From the NCBI GenBank assembly GCA_964476375.1, contig CAYYZW010000276.1:1-23583 (forward strand): a stretch of 23,583 bases of DNA, given 5' to 3'. The notes under the pieces are model-generated. The model ran no database searches. It was not told the DNA's origin and saw only the letters and a program-made list of their open reading frames with translations. The position numbers were made by a program, and so were the translations under genes. Positions within the stretch are counted from its first letter, which is position 1. Each line of letters begins with the position of its first letter. The DNA is from SAT2750 sp964476375 (GTDB lineage Bacteria > Planctomycetota > Planctomycetia > Pirellulales > Pirellulaceae). Positions 8,601 to 15,733 of the stretch are shown in pieces.

Positions 8601-9414
8601 GCTTGTCCAGGTTACGGGCGACCTGCAGCCAGGCACGCGTGAGTTCATCCTTCCCAGAAACCTGCAGGCGTCCCGTTCTCCGGTCAAGCTGCATCTGTCG
8701 AGGCTTTCCGTCTACCGAGGGCAAGTCGATCGTGGCAATGGCACCACTCGAGTCCGTCCCAACCCCCATTTGCCCGCCGAGCATCGTCCGCAGGGCCGTT
8801 TCAAATTGCCGCCAGGTCAAATTCTGAAGCATCATCTCGTTGGTATCCGGCTGGGCCGAGACAACCGGTTGTTGAGCCGGGCGAGCAACCCCCATCAACT
8901 GGTCCACCTGCTGGTGTACCGCTTCTGTTCCAATCACAACCACCTGGCTCGTGCGGGTATCCGGCACCACACGAACACCGGTGCTCGCTGGAAATCGTCT
9001 TGCAAGTTCCGCGGCAATTGCCTCCACCTGGGAGGGGATGACCCGGTAACCCTTGACCCGGTTTCCCGCGGCCTGGGGTGCAGAAGATGCCTGCGAGGGA
9101 GCAGGACGGTCAATCGTGGTTAAGATCTGGGACGCCATCTGCTGGGTGCGATCATCTCCCTTGACGATCACCTGGTTCTTTGCCGTATCCATATAGACGT
9201 CCGCCGTTCCCGGCTGGATCATCTTCTGGAGCTGGTTGGCCGCCTCCTTCGCATCCACGTGCCTCAGGCTGTAGGCACGAAAACCCGCATTCGTTGCAGG
9301 CTGCTGGGCGTCGACCGTGCTGGCCCAATGGACGCCCATGACCAGGGCACCACACAATGCGAAAAGGATGACCAAACGTCCACTCAAACGTGCGATTCTC
9401 TCTGTTCTTAACAC
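5617..9414 (-). CDS. gspD: Type II secretion outer-membrane secretin (GspD-like), enlarged
   Basis: A 1265-residue protein, about twice the usual GspD length of 650-700. It starts at a GTG (9414) with AGGGGAAG just upstream and has a signal peptide ending near STVDAQQ (31-37). About eight periplasmic N-type modules follow (roughly 45-105, 120-175, 375-410, 420-490, 493-570, 578-690, 694-785, 788-870), each with the strand-helix pattern and ending LI.(K/Q)LD. The secretin beta-barrel domain is about 873-1132: VMVQVIVAEVEL, GRLQVLSRPQIMTLDGVEA, VGARVP, VRPRVSPDGLVIMEV, SGQTVVFAGLI, VPYLGEMPYLGPLFR and ELLIIMTPHVL. Two glycine-rich loops sit inside N-modules (521-528 and 604-622). The tail (1133-1265) is acidic, then Pro/Ala-rich. 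It forms the outer-membrane exit channel. A 244-base gap separates it from the upstream gene, so it may have its own promoter. Confidence 0.93.
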   Translation of the reverse strand: MLRTERIARLSGRLVILFALCGALVMGVHWASTVDAQQPATNAGFRAYSLRHVDAKEAANQLQKMIQPGTADVYMDTAKNQVIVKGDDRTQQMASQILTTIDRPAPSQASSAPQAAGNRVKGYRVIPSQVEAIAAELARRFPASTGVRVVPDTRTSQVVVIGTEAVHQQVDQLMGVARPAQQPVVSAQPDTNEMMLQNLTWRQFETALRTMLGGQMGVGTDSSGAIATIDLPSVDGKPRQMQLDRRTGRLQVSGKDELTRAWLQVARNLDKPGARAGEATQAVPVKKADPAVVENAIAKVRRAEEAAGDVARTVPVRNPSSQPRWGGDLVSAIFAQQPAAEDDEPDVAEPGAEDPVERIVGGDMEGGMTVDGEPTGLIGQVQIEFVEGLGVFIVKGQKADVEKVIKLIEQIDAMTGDTQPTILIHPLQNVNSVVLSELIEELYDDVFGTRLSPVNITPLDKPNALLLIGREESMASILDLIEKLDQPVPPATQLKVFQLKYMSAVDAETQVRDFFSDEPSGGGGGGGGDNRPGLGIRVRVLADFRTNALIVNASPRDMAEISHLIEKLDVEAAAAENQLRVFRLENALADDLQAVLQEAITGVAPGAPGGAGAPGGGGGAGGTAAQVSRQSSRLSILTVDQDGNRTIESGIPGGVSVTADPNVNALVVRAPAKSMDLIEELIQQLDQLPSAEAKIKVFQLENGDATSLTILLQELFGLQVTAGQSTSTAAFNSALTSAAAAAGESSLVPIRFAVDQRTNSIIASGSGSDLDVVEVLLLRLDQSDVEARKTEVYRLKNAPAADVANAISTFLNTQRQLVQQQLLLAQAVSPFEQIDREVIVVAEPVTNSVIVSATPRYFDQIMQVIDDLDYRLKMVMVQVIVAEVELSDGTEMGVEFGLQDSLLADRGLVLGTNVTQSQIASGETLAGLATSALGVGRNSATFGYGGMVLSAANESVNVIIRALQDEGRLQVLSRPQIMTLDGVEAFVQVGARVPRLTGTTITNTGQVNNTEDVDVGMLLTVRPRVSPDGLVIMEVGAEKSSVGNPEDGIPVAITNDGPVLSPQILTTTANTVVSAQSGQTVVFAGLITTNKTTNRRAVPYLGEMPYLGPLFRYDQTSEKRTELLIIMTPHVLDGDEDVDEIKHIESDRMSWALSDVIEIHGDADLSPGRGLWGEDEDTSTIFPDLDPSGMKGTKAAGTDGDLSENHLMNVLPGTWQDPSRAKNSAARPVRLPRAPEQPAAAGPPPPAPTVQPSSYQQLPTFNAQQ

Positions 9415-9556
9415 GACACTTCCCCTGATGTTAAGGTGACGCCCTGTTTGCCCAGGATTCCCAGGTTAACAACATCGCATAGGCGCAATATCTAGTTCTT
9501 TCCATACCATCGGCACAACCGGCCCCGGCGATACTGAATAGTTACTGAGAATACGA

Positions 9557-9576
9557 GGAATCCTCTGCTGGATTCC
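9557..9576 (-). repeat. Perfect 7-bp hairpin in the gap upstream of gspD
   Basis: GGAATCC (9557-9563) and GGATTCC (9570-9576) are exact reverse complements around a 6-base loop. It lies between the hairpin at 9616 and the gspD start, within the leader of gspD if that gene is transcribed from upstream. No T-run follows. It could be an mRNA processing or stability element, or chance. Confidence 0.4.
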
Positions 9577-9615
9577 CTGGCGATGAAAACCGCCCCACAG
9601 AAGACAAAACCGCAT

Positions 9616-9634
9616 TGCACCATGCAGCGGTGCA
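9616..9634 (-). terminator. Candidate terminator after the GspM-like gene
   Basis: On the minus strand TGCACC-GCTGCAT-GGTGCA makes a perfect 6-bp stem with a 7-base loop, 25 bases past the stop of the GspM-like gene. It is followed by ATGCGGTTTTGTCTTCTG, a modestly T-rich stretch. Together with the 244-base gap before gspD it suggests partial termination or attenuation inside the T2SS operon. Confidence 0.42.
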
Positions 9635-9658
9635 GAACAAGAAGAGCAGAGCGGCAGC

Positions 9659-10903
9659 CTAGCGCGTGCCGACATCCGCCGGGGAAGCGTCCCCCAGGCT
9701 GGTGACCTTCGTCGCTTCCGAGAGATTCTGACCATGCTTGAGCAGCAACGTCCCCTCGCTGGTTTCAATCTCGATCGTCTTGAAGGTGATTTCCCGGACG
9801 GTTCCGACGACAGTACCAATTTGCAGCTTGTCACCCACATGCAACTTGAGCAAATCACCTGTTTCACGCCGCAGGATCCAGGCTTCTACCCTGTCGCCAA
9901 TCTGCACCGTACTGGTAAAGAAAGCCAACTGGGCATTATCAAACCGGGGCGCAGGGCGAGATGGCTGCCTGGGCTGCCGCGGCGGACTAAAGCGAAGCGT
10001 GTATTCCTTTTCCGCCATCTTGGCTGGAAATCCGTCGTCGGTCACCATGACCGTTATCTTGTATGATCTCTCCTCGTCACTGCGAACACGTACACTGCCG
10101 CTGCGACTGATTGTCGGAGGCGGATCCAGGTCCGTCTTGACCAGTTCATAACTCACAATCTTCTGATCGCGTTCCTGGGCATTGGCCCGGATGGAAAACT
10201 GTTCCTGTCTTCCCACTGTCAGCGGAACAATGCTGCTTCCACTAAAAGTCGGCGGCTTATTGGGAAGCCCAAACAGGTTTCGCCGGACGATGGAATCGAA
10301 ATATTCCTTGATGTCCGACTTGGCCAGAACATCCGTGACTGGCTCACTACCAATTTCGGTTGCGACCGGGATATCCATCAATTTCAGCGTGGAATCCATC
10401 AGGCCAATCGCCTCGATCGTGGCCGTCAGCCGGATTTCCTTGCCCTTGCCGGGCAAAAGGTGTAGTTCCCGGAGACGGTGCATCACCGGCGCGGAATAAA
10501 AGGAATGCAGGAAATCAACCCCCTTGACCAGGTTCGTGGTCCCCGTAATCCGGAACGAGTGCCGATAGTAGGTTTTCCCAACCGGCACAAACGATCCGGA
10601 GAGGATGATAAAACCATCCATGTCGTTCTCCTTGGCGAGCTGGAGCAACCAGGACTTGTACTGGGTCTGCGCTCGATCCGGGTCACTCGACAAGGACCGC
10701 TGTGCTTTCTTGCGGATCTCCCTCTTGTCCAGGTTCATTTTGCGAAGCGTCCTGTCCTTCTGCAGATAGGCATCCTCGGCGTTTGTTATCTCGTTTTCCA
10801 GGTTGCTGAAAAGGCGATAGACCGAGCGCCCGCCAAAGAAGAGGACCATCAGGCCAAAACCTGTAATCGTCAGGGTAAGAAGAAATCGTTCACGAGCTGA
10901 CAT
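9659..10903 (-). CDS. GspM/PilO-like inner-membrane protein with cadherin-like and PilP/GspC-like C-terminal domains
   Basis: A 414-residue protein. One N-terminal transmembrane helix (about 8-24) is followed by a charged coiled-coil (33-70), then a ferredoxin-like region (about 75-170) as in GspM and PilO, which form the T2SS/T4P inner-membrane platform. IVRRNLFG (205-212) resembles the entry to the homology region of GspC/PilP. Residues about 217-307 look like an Ig/cadherin-like beta-sandwich (LTVGRQEQFSIRANAQ, YKITVMVTDDGFPA). After a Pro/Arg linker, about 325-395 is a PilP/GspC-like small beta-domain (LLKLHVGDKLQIGTVVGTV). GGGAG lies 8 bases before the ATG, inside the end of the preceding gene; the intergenic gap is 4 bases. 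No separate gspC is in the window, so this protein may do both jobs, linking the platform to the secretin. The domain calls are by eye; GspM/PilO by position is the surest. Confidence 0.78.
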   Translation of the reverse strand: MSARERFLLTLTITGFGLMVLFFGGRSVYRLFSNLENEITNAEDAYLQKDRTLRKMNLDKREIRKKAQRSLSSDPDRAQTQYKSWLLQLAKENDMDGFIILSGSFVPVGKTYYRHSFRITGTTNLVKGVDFLHSFYSAPVMHRLRELHLLPGKGKEIRLTATIEAIGLMDSTLKLMDIPVATEIGSEPVTDVLAKSDIKEYFDSIVRRNLFGLPNKPPTFSGSSIVPLTVGRQEQFSIRANAQERDQKIVSYELVKTDLDPPPTISRSGSVRVRSDEERSYKITVMVTDDGFPAKMAEKEYTLRFSPPRQPRQPSRPAPRFDNAQLAFFTSTVQIGDRVEAWILRRETGDLLKLHVGDKLQIGTVVGTVREITFKTIEIETSEGTLLLKHGQNLSEATKVTSLGDASPADVGTR

Positions 10904-10907
10904 CAGT

Positions 10908-12521
10908 TCAACTCCCTTCTTTTTTTACTGTCTCGGCCTGGCCAGAAGTCCGTGCCCCTGGCTCGGTGGCGTCCTCTCCCGGCCCTTCCTTCACGGAATC
11001 CTCCCCGTCCTCTGTTACCACCGGGTCGAGCATCCGTGGAAGCACATCAATCGTCTGTTTGAAACGGGTCTTGTAGTTCGGGTCATCCTCATCCGGCTTC
11101 ATCCCATCGCTTCGAACCGCGGCAAAGAAATCCCGCAACTTGTTCTCCATCGGCCCCACTTTTTCCGGGGCACTCACATTGACATCCATCGAGATTCGAC
11201 CGCCACCCGCGACCGAATTGGAGAGGGTCATGGCACGGACAATCGCATCATCGGAGGACGGAAACTGGTCAGACAGAAGGGATATTTCGTCCAGCCAGAC
11301 GACATTGCCGTCGGTAAATTCATCAATAAACTTGCGATTCAGGCTGACCGTCGCTGAATCCTTGATTTTCTGGTCGATGCCACGTGATTCATCGAGCTTG
11401 GCTGCCAGGGTACTCGACCGCAGCATGAACAAGGTTGCCACGATCACCGCCACCACGGCCAGGCCGACAAATGAGAGCAGGCCATAGCGGGCCGTCTTTT
11501 CACTACGTGTTGCCACGCGAGGCGGCTGTCGCGGATGGAGAAAATCCAGGGCCAGCTGCTCCCCGGCCGCTTCATCGGCCAGGACACCCAGCAGGGCCGT
11601 GAATCGTTCGGGGGCCGGCGGGAGTGGACCATCATGCTCAAACTGGTCCAGCCAGCTGTAGAGCTCGACCGGGAGATCGAGGGACTCGGCGAGTCGTTCC
11701 GCAAGCTGGCTGTCCGTTCCCAGCAGCACGACCTGCTCCACTCGCCCTGTCGTCATCTGGTTGTTCGCTGCCACAATCGTCCGGCGAACCTCTCCCTGCA
11801 GCAGCGAGACATTGACCGAACCGGGGGAGGCCTTCCCCCCCATGACTATTTCATCACCCCCGACGTCAAATGCGTCTTTCTCGCCATCCTCCGGATTACT
11901 AGATTCCTCAAGCCGAGGAAGACGCGCGTTTCGAGAAAGCACGACCTGTCGACCATGGACAACGGTCAAGTCCACTTCCTGCTCAAGCAGGTCTACCAGC
12001 AGGCTGGTCGGTGCCACCCGATCCCGGCGAACCCAGGCGGAGGCACTGCTAAAGCTGCGAATCGCGATCCGACCGGCGACCAATTCAGCGGGACTGCAAC
12101 TCTTTTCAATCCGCTCGAGTGTCGCTGGATCCAGGGCAGCTGCCAGCACATTCTGGCTTGCATTATCTGTATCGTCCGTCGAGAGTGGCAGGAAGTCGAT
12201 GACCCAGTCATCATTCAGGGCGGTAAAGTAACGTGCGGCCTGCAGACGAACGATCTCGGGCAATTCTGCTTCAGGAACCAACGGAAGCTCCATCAAGCGA
12301 AGTTCCGCGTCGCCACGGGGGATGTTCAGCAGCACGTCCGCAGGGGTATCCAGCCCACTGGCCAGGCTGGACAGTGCATCCTGAAAGCTCCCACCGGGAT
12401 CTTCCGACGCAGCACGTGCCACCGATTCCAGGTGGTCTACATGGATCGAGGAACCGTAGGTCCTGGCCACGGCGAGTCGAACCTCGCTGGCGTCCCATTC
12501 AAGTGCAATTAGTCGAGCCAT
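10908..12521 (-). CDS. GspL-like platform protein (PilM/PilN fusion)
   Basis: A 537-residue protein. Residues 1-330 match a PilM/GspL cytoplasmic actin-like ATPase fold: MARLIALEWDASEVRLAVAR at the N-terminus, LLNIPRG, LPEIVRLQAARYF, SLLVDLLEQEVDLTVV and VEQVVLLGTDSQLAERLAESL. LALDFLHPRQPP (323-334) leads into one transmembrane helix (about 346-367), then a PilN-like periplasmic region (about 370-495) with a coiled stretch, followed by an acidic low-complexity tail. Such proteins recruit the GspE motor to the membrane and bind GspM. An insertion rich in acidic residues (205-230) interrupts the actin-like domain. AAAAGGAC precedes the ATG. It lies 24 bases after gspK and 4 bases before the GspM-like gene, the canonical K-L-M order. 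Confidence 0.85.
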   Translation of the reverse strand: MARLIALEWDASEVRLAVARTYGSSIHVDHLESVARAASEDPGGSFQDALSSLASGLDTPADVLLNIPRGDAELRLMELPLVPEAELPEIVRLQAARYFTALNDDWVIDFLPLSTDDTDNASQNVLAAALDPATLERIEKSCSPAELVAGRIAIRSFSSASAWVRRDRVAPTSLLVDLLEQEVDLTVVHGRQVVLSRNARLPRLEESSNPEDGEKDAFDVGGDEIVMGGKASPGSVNVSLLQGEVRRTIVAANNQMTTGRVEQVVLLGTDSQLAERLAESLDLPVELYSWLDQFEHDGPLPPAPERFTALLGVLADEAAGEQLALDFLHPRQPPRVATRSEKTARYGLLSFVGLAVVAVIVATLFMLRSSTLAAKLDESRGIDQKIKDSATVSLNRKFIDEFTDGNVVWLDEISLLSDQFPSSDDAIVRAMTLSNSVAGGGRISMDVNVSAPEKVGPMENKLRDFFAAVRSDGMKPDEDDPNYKTRFKQTIDVLPRMLDPVVTEDGEDSVKEGPGEDATEPGARTSGQAETVKKEGS

Positions 12522-12545
12522 CTGATTGTCCTTTTCACATCCGAT

Positions 12546-14213
12546 TTAAGGGGTGATGGGAGCCATCACGGGGGCCCCCATGGATCCGGCTCCTGCCCCT
12601 CCGCCGAGACCATCTTCCCTATAGGTATAACCTAGCACGTCGAGGGGATATCCCCGGCCTAAATGACTCAGGTCACGCCAGAAAACAATACGGGGTGTAG
12701 GGTTTGTACGGTCAATAACGATTTCTACTCTCGAGGATGCTGCCCCACCCTCAAAATAGCCGATCACCTGGGCCCGGTAGACATCCCCCCCGGCACAGAC
12801 AAACGGCTGGAGCATTTTCATTTTTTCAATATCAACGACCAGGGCCGTCATCAGCCAGGTCTCATGCTTCTGCGGGGTCAATCCATTGGCATCTGGATCC
12901 TGGACCCGGTTGGAGAGAATCCCCTCCACGATCTCGTCCGTGATCCCAGGGATCCCGGCCAGCAGCGACCGGGGGGCCTGGTTGATATTCAAACGGCCCG
13001 GGATCGTCCGCCCCTCGCTGATCGACATATTGTCCATCATCTGGTCGATATAGGCCCCCATTCCCAGGAGCGGGAAGGGAGAATTCAGCACCAGCACTTC
13101 AGTCCCGTCAGGAGAGGGGAATTCCACCCGGGCATCCACCAGGTCCAGGACCTGGCTGATTGTCCGGGTGGCCGGAGCCAGCTTGTCCACCGTGATTGTA
13201 TTTGCCTGGACTCCCTCGTCCGGGCCACTGTAATCGCCATCGGCCTGGCGATAAGCAAGAACAAAATTAGCGACCTCGATACCAAAAACAGCATTCAAAT
13301 CCTCGTGCAGCGCCTGCAGATCGTCGGTATTCAGGAAGATGCGCTGCTCGCCCGATTCACTGGCATTGAGTTCCTGGCTGTAAAGCGTCAGGTACCCGGC
13401 CCAACCCCGGTCGAGCGACCCCTCGGTGAGCGGATCAAAGCTCTCATCGGTGAGCGCCGCCATGGCGGTTGGATCCATCACCGTGGCCGTTGCCTGGGGT
13501 CCGATTTCATGGGCATCCAGCAGGCCATTGCGGTTCGTATCCTTCCCGAAGAGCAACTGGGGCGTCACGCCACGAATCAACAGTAATTCCTCCACCGTGT
13601 CGAGAGGACCGTTCTTACACGTGTAGGGGGGATCCAGCTGCTCGTAATAATCTCGTTCCGCACCAAAGGGCCGGGATTCATCATCCTCGTCGATCCAGTC
13701 CAGGATGGCATCCGCCACGTCATCGGTCATCCCCGGAAGGGCATTGAGAAGCGTGCGGCCTCCCTCGCTGACCAGTTCATCCGCCAGTGGAAGAATATTC
13801 ACGTTCAGGCGATTGGATTCATCCTCCAGTCCATAACGAACTGCTGCCAGGTTCCCCATTTCATCCACCAGCGGAGCGAGAACGCTGAAATTCCCCACCC
13901 GCTCCAGGTCGGTGTCGGGAAGGACATTCCTCGCCTGGAAGTAGAGGGTGTTGTAATAATGCCCTCCTACCTCCGTCTGTGCTGCCGGGGTCTGCATCAG
14001 AAACAGGCGAACCGCCTCGCCCCCGGATTCGGCCAGCAACCGCGACTGCACTTGCCGGCCTGTCAGGTCACTGGCGACGTTATGAGTCCGCATCAGGTCC
14101 GTGAAGGTATAGGCGCTGAAAGTCAGCACCAGCAGGACCACCAGCACGATCATTAACACGATCCCGCGCCGGGGACGCTGCCTTTTCGCGGGAAAGGTTC
14201 GTGGCTTGTTCAT
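12546..14213 (-). CDS. gspK: T2SS minor pseudopilin GspK
   Basis: A 555-residue protein, longer than the usual 300-350. The prepilin leader ends at Gly17 (RQRPRRG) and is followed by a hydrophobic helix IVLMIVLVVLLVLTF; position +5 is Ile, not Glu, as is normal for GspK, which caps the pseudopilus tip. The globular part contains family marks: YGLEDESNRLNVN (128-139), helix-hairpin-helix-like segments LPGMTDDVADAILDWID (159-175) and LNINQAPRSLLAGIPGITDE (408-427), and DTVEELLLIRGV (205-216). A 12-residue loop D225-x-N227-x-N229-G-L-L-D233-x-x-E236 matches an EF-hand calcium loop. A Gly/Ala/Met-rich tail ends the protein. Its ATG overlaps the gspJ stop by 4 bases (ATGA), indicating translational coupling. 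Confidence 0.92.
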   Translation of the reverse strand: MNKPRTFPAKRQRPRRGIVLMIVLVVLLVLTFSAYTFTDLMRTHNVASDLTGRQVQSRLLAESGGEAVRLFLMQTPAAQTEVGGHYYNTLYFQARNVLPDTDLERVGNFSVLAPLVDEMGNLAAVRYGLEDESNRLNVNILPLADELVSEGGRTLLNALPGMTDDVADAILDWIDEDDESRPFGAERDYYEQLDPPYTCKNGPLDTVEELLLIRGVTPQLLFGKDTNRNGLLDAHEIGPQATATVMDPTAMAALTDESFDPLTEGSLDRGWAGYLTLYSQELNASESGEQRIFLNTDDLQALHEDLNAVFGIEVANFVLAYRQADGDYSGPDEGVQANTITVDKLAPATRTISQVLDLVDARVEFPSPDGTEVLVLNSPFPLLGMGAYIDQMMDNMSISEGRTIPGRLNINQAPRSLLAGIPGITDEIVEGILSNRVQDPDANGLTPQKHETWLMTALVVDIEKMKMLQPFVCAGGDVYRAQVIGYFEGGAASSRVEIVIDRTNPTPRIVFWRDLSHLGRGYPLDVLGYTYREDGLGGGAGAGSMGAPVMAPITP

Positions 14214-15226
14214 AGGCCCATCGACTCCATGCCATCGTCCTCATTGACTTCCGGGACAATCCCCACAGGAAGTCGGACGACAAGGCGGTAAGAGACCACG
14301 GCCGAATCCGCATCCAGTTCCAACCCCAGGTCAGCAAGGGAAAACGCGGTCATCACGCCTCCACTCTGGTAAGGAGAGTTGGATTTCAAAAGCAAGAGGA
14401 TCTCGACCGCCACCGGCAGGCCCTGCATGATCTCCGTGTCCCACTCGGGAAGCCACTGGTAGCCGTCAAAATACTGGAACTGGAGACCCACGACTTCCGG
14501 GGCAAGCAGTTTCTCTTCCCGCATCAGTCCGTCAATATTGCCGTTCATGTAAGCAAAATTGGTCACGGCCCGGTCCAGGTGCCGTCTGACCAGGCCCCCG
14601 GCCCCGGATTCTTCCTGGAACAGCTCATCGGCCCCCTGCCCCACGCTCTGGTTCACCGGCCGGATGTAGTAAGTCACCGTCTTCACGTCACTGGGAATGT
14701 CGACCAGCGAGTACGAATCCGTCCTCAGGAAAAGCGACTGGTATTCTTCCACGCGCGGAAGCCGGCTGATATCAATCTGCATCTCGAACTGGTTGCCATA
14801 GAGGCCCGGGTAAACCGGCGGCTCCAGGTTGCTGACCAGGTCCGGTGTGTAACTGCTGGTCGGCTCCTCCGGTTCCGACTCCCCACCCAGCAGGGCACCC
14901 ACGTTCACATCAGCCAGGTCAATATCGCCTGACGCGATCGCCCCGGTGGCAAGGTTCATCAACGCCCCTGAATCCAGTCCGCCCAGCCCTTCTTCCATGT
15001 CAATCGTGCTGAACTGTACGGCATTGCGAAGATCGTTCCCGATCCGCTGCAGCAGTGAGCGTGCAAGCTGCCCCTCCTCGGCCGTCGCCCTTTGCCTGCC
15101 GAGAGCACGCAGGTGGAGATCCATGGCTGTACTGATAAGCACCAGAACAACACCGGTCAGGACCAGGGAAATCAACAGCTCCATGAGAGTCAAGCCAGGT
15201 CTCTTTGTATGTCGGAAGGAATGCAT
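14210..15226 (-). CDS. gspJ: T2SS minor pseudopilin GspJ
   Basis: Read from the ATG at 15226 (338 residues), one base after the gspI stop; a GTG at 15241 in the same frame would overlap gspI and add 5 residues. I choose the ATG because it gives an 11-residue leader MHSFRHTKRPG before the cleavage site and helix LTLMELLISLVLTGVVLVLIS, with Glu at +5. Features typical of GspJ follow: QLARSLLQRIGNDLRNAVQF, the YYIRPV strand region and VVGLQFQYFDGYQWLPEWD (a match to the usual F.Y.DG..W...W motif), with VAVEILL near the end. It is longer than the usual 200 residues owing to an acidic insertion (about 108-135). It sits under the pseudopilus tip with GspI and GspK. Confidence 0.92.
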   Translation of the reverse strand: MHSFRHTKRPGLTLMELLISLVLTGVVLVLISTAMDLHLRALGRQRATAEEGQLARSLLQRIGNDLRNAVQFSTIDMEEGLGGLDSGALMNLATGAIASGDIDLADVNVGALLGGESEPEEPTSSYTPDLVSNLEPPVYPGLYGNQFEMQIDISRLPRVEEYQSLFLRTDSYSLVDIPSDVKTVTYYIRPVNQSVGQGADELFQEESGAGGLVRRHLDRAVTNFAYMNGNIDGLMREEKLLAPEVVGLQFQYFDGYQWLPEWDTEIMQGLPVAVEILLLLKSNSPYQSGGVMTAFSLADLGLELDADSAVVSYRLVVRLPVGIVPEVNEDDGMESMGL

Positions 15227-15227
15227 G

Positions 15228-15719
15228 CTAGCCACCCGCACCTTCCTCGGCCGCCTCTACCGCCTGGGTCTGGAGCCACTCCAGCTCCGGATCAATCATC
15301 CACATCACCAGCGAGTACCTCAGCGGCCGGTATGCCTCGGTCACCTCTTCCACCATCACTTCCACCACCAGCAACCCCTCCGTCTCTCCCGGCTCCACGT
15401 TGACGGTGTACATCCACGGCTGGTCTGTTTCGTGGGGCTCAAACTCCACTGGCCCGATCGGCTGGGGACGCATCATCTGTCCCGTGGGAAGCGTGCTGGA
15501 CTGTCCCAGCCACCCCGCCTTGATCTCGGCAAGCTTGTTCTCACAGAGCAACTGGGCCGTGGTCCGCTTGCGGGAAACCTCTGCATTGCGGGCACCGACA
15601 CGGATCAACTCGCCAATGGCGGCCAGCGCGAGTCCAAGGATTGCCAGCGCAATGATCACCTCCATCAACGACAGGCCCTGTCGTGACGAACGGCTTGAAC
15701 TGGAAAACGAACGCTTCAT
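15228..15719 (-). CDS. gspI: T2SS minor pseudopilin GspI
   Basis: A 163-residue protein with a Ser/Arg-rich leader ending at Gly15 and prepilin helix LSLMEVIIALAILGLALAAIGEL, Glu at +5. AQLLCENKLAEIKAG (60-74) is the typical GspI segment after the helix, and WMYTVNVEPGE begins the small C-terminal sheet with a VVEVMVEE strand. An AGGAG lies 11 bases before the ATG. It follows gspH by 14 bases and its TAG is one base from the gspJ ATG, so the two are likely translationally coupled. It initiates assembly of the pseudopilus tip complex with GspJ and GspK. Confidence 0.92.
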   Translation of the reverse strand: MKRSFSSSSRSSRQGLSLMEVIIALAILGLALAAIGELIRVGARNAEVSRKRTTAQLLCENKLAEIKAGWLGQSSTLPTGQMMRPQPIGPVEFEPHETDQPWMYTVNVEPGETEGLLVVEVMVEEVTEAYRPLRYSLVMWMIDPELEWLQTQAVEAAEEGAGG

Positions 15720-15733
15720 TGCCCTGGGTGCTC

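Noticed and set aside
7936..9123. Plus-strand 395-codon open frame
   Set aside because: Antisense shadow of the secretin gene, with no recognisable domain, start context or ribosome binding site.
9466..9867. 133-codon minus-strand open frame across the gspM-gspD gap
   Set aside because: Most of it overlaps the GspM-like gene in another frame and it has no recognisable product; the gap itself looks non-coding with hairpins.
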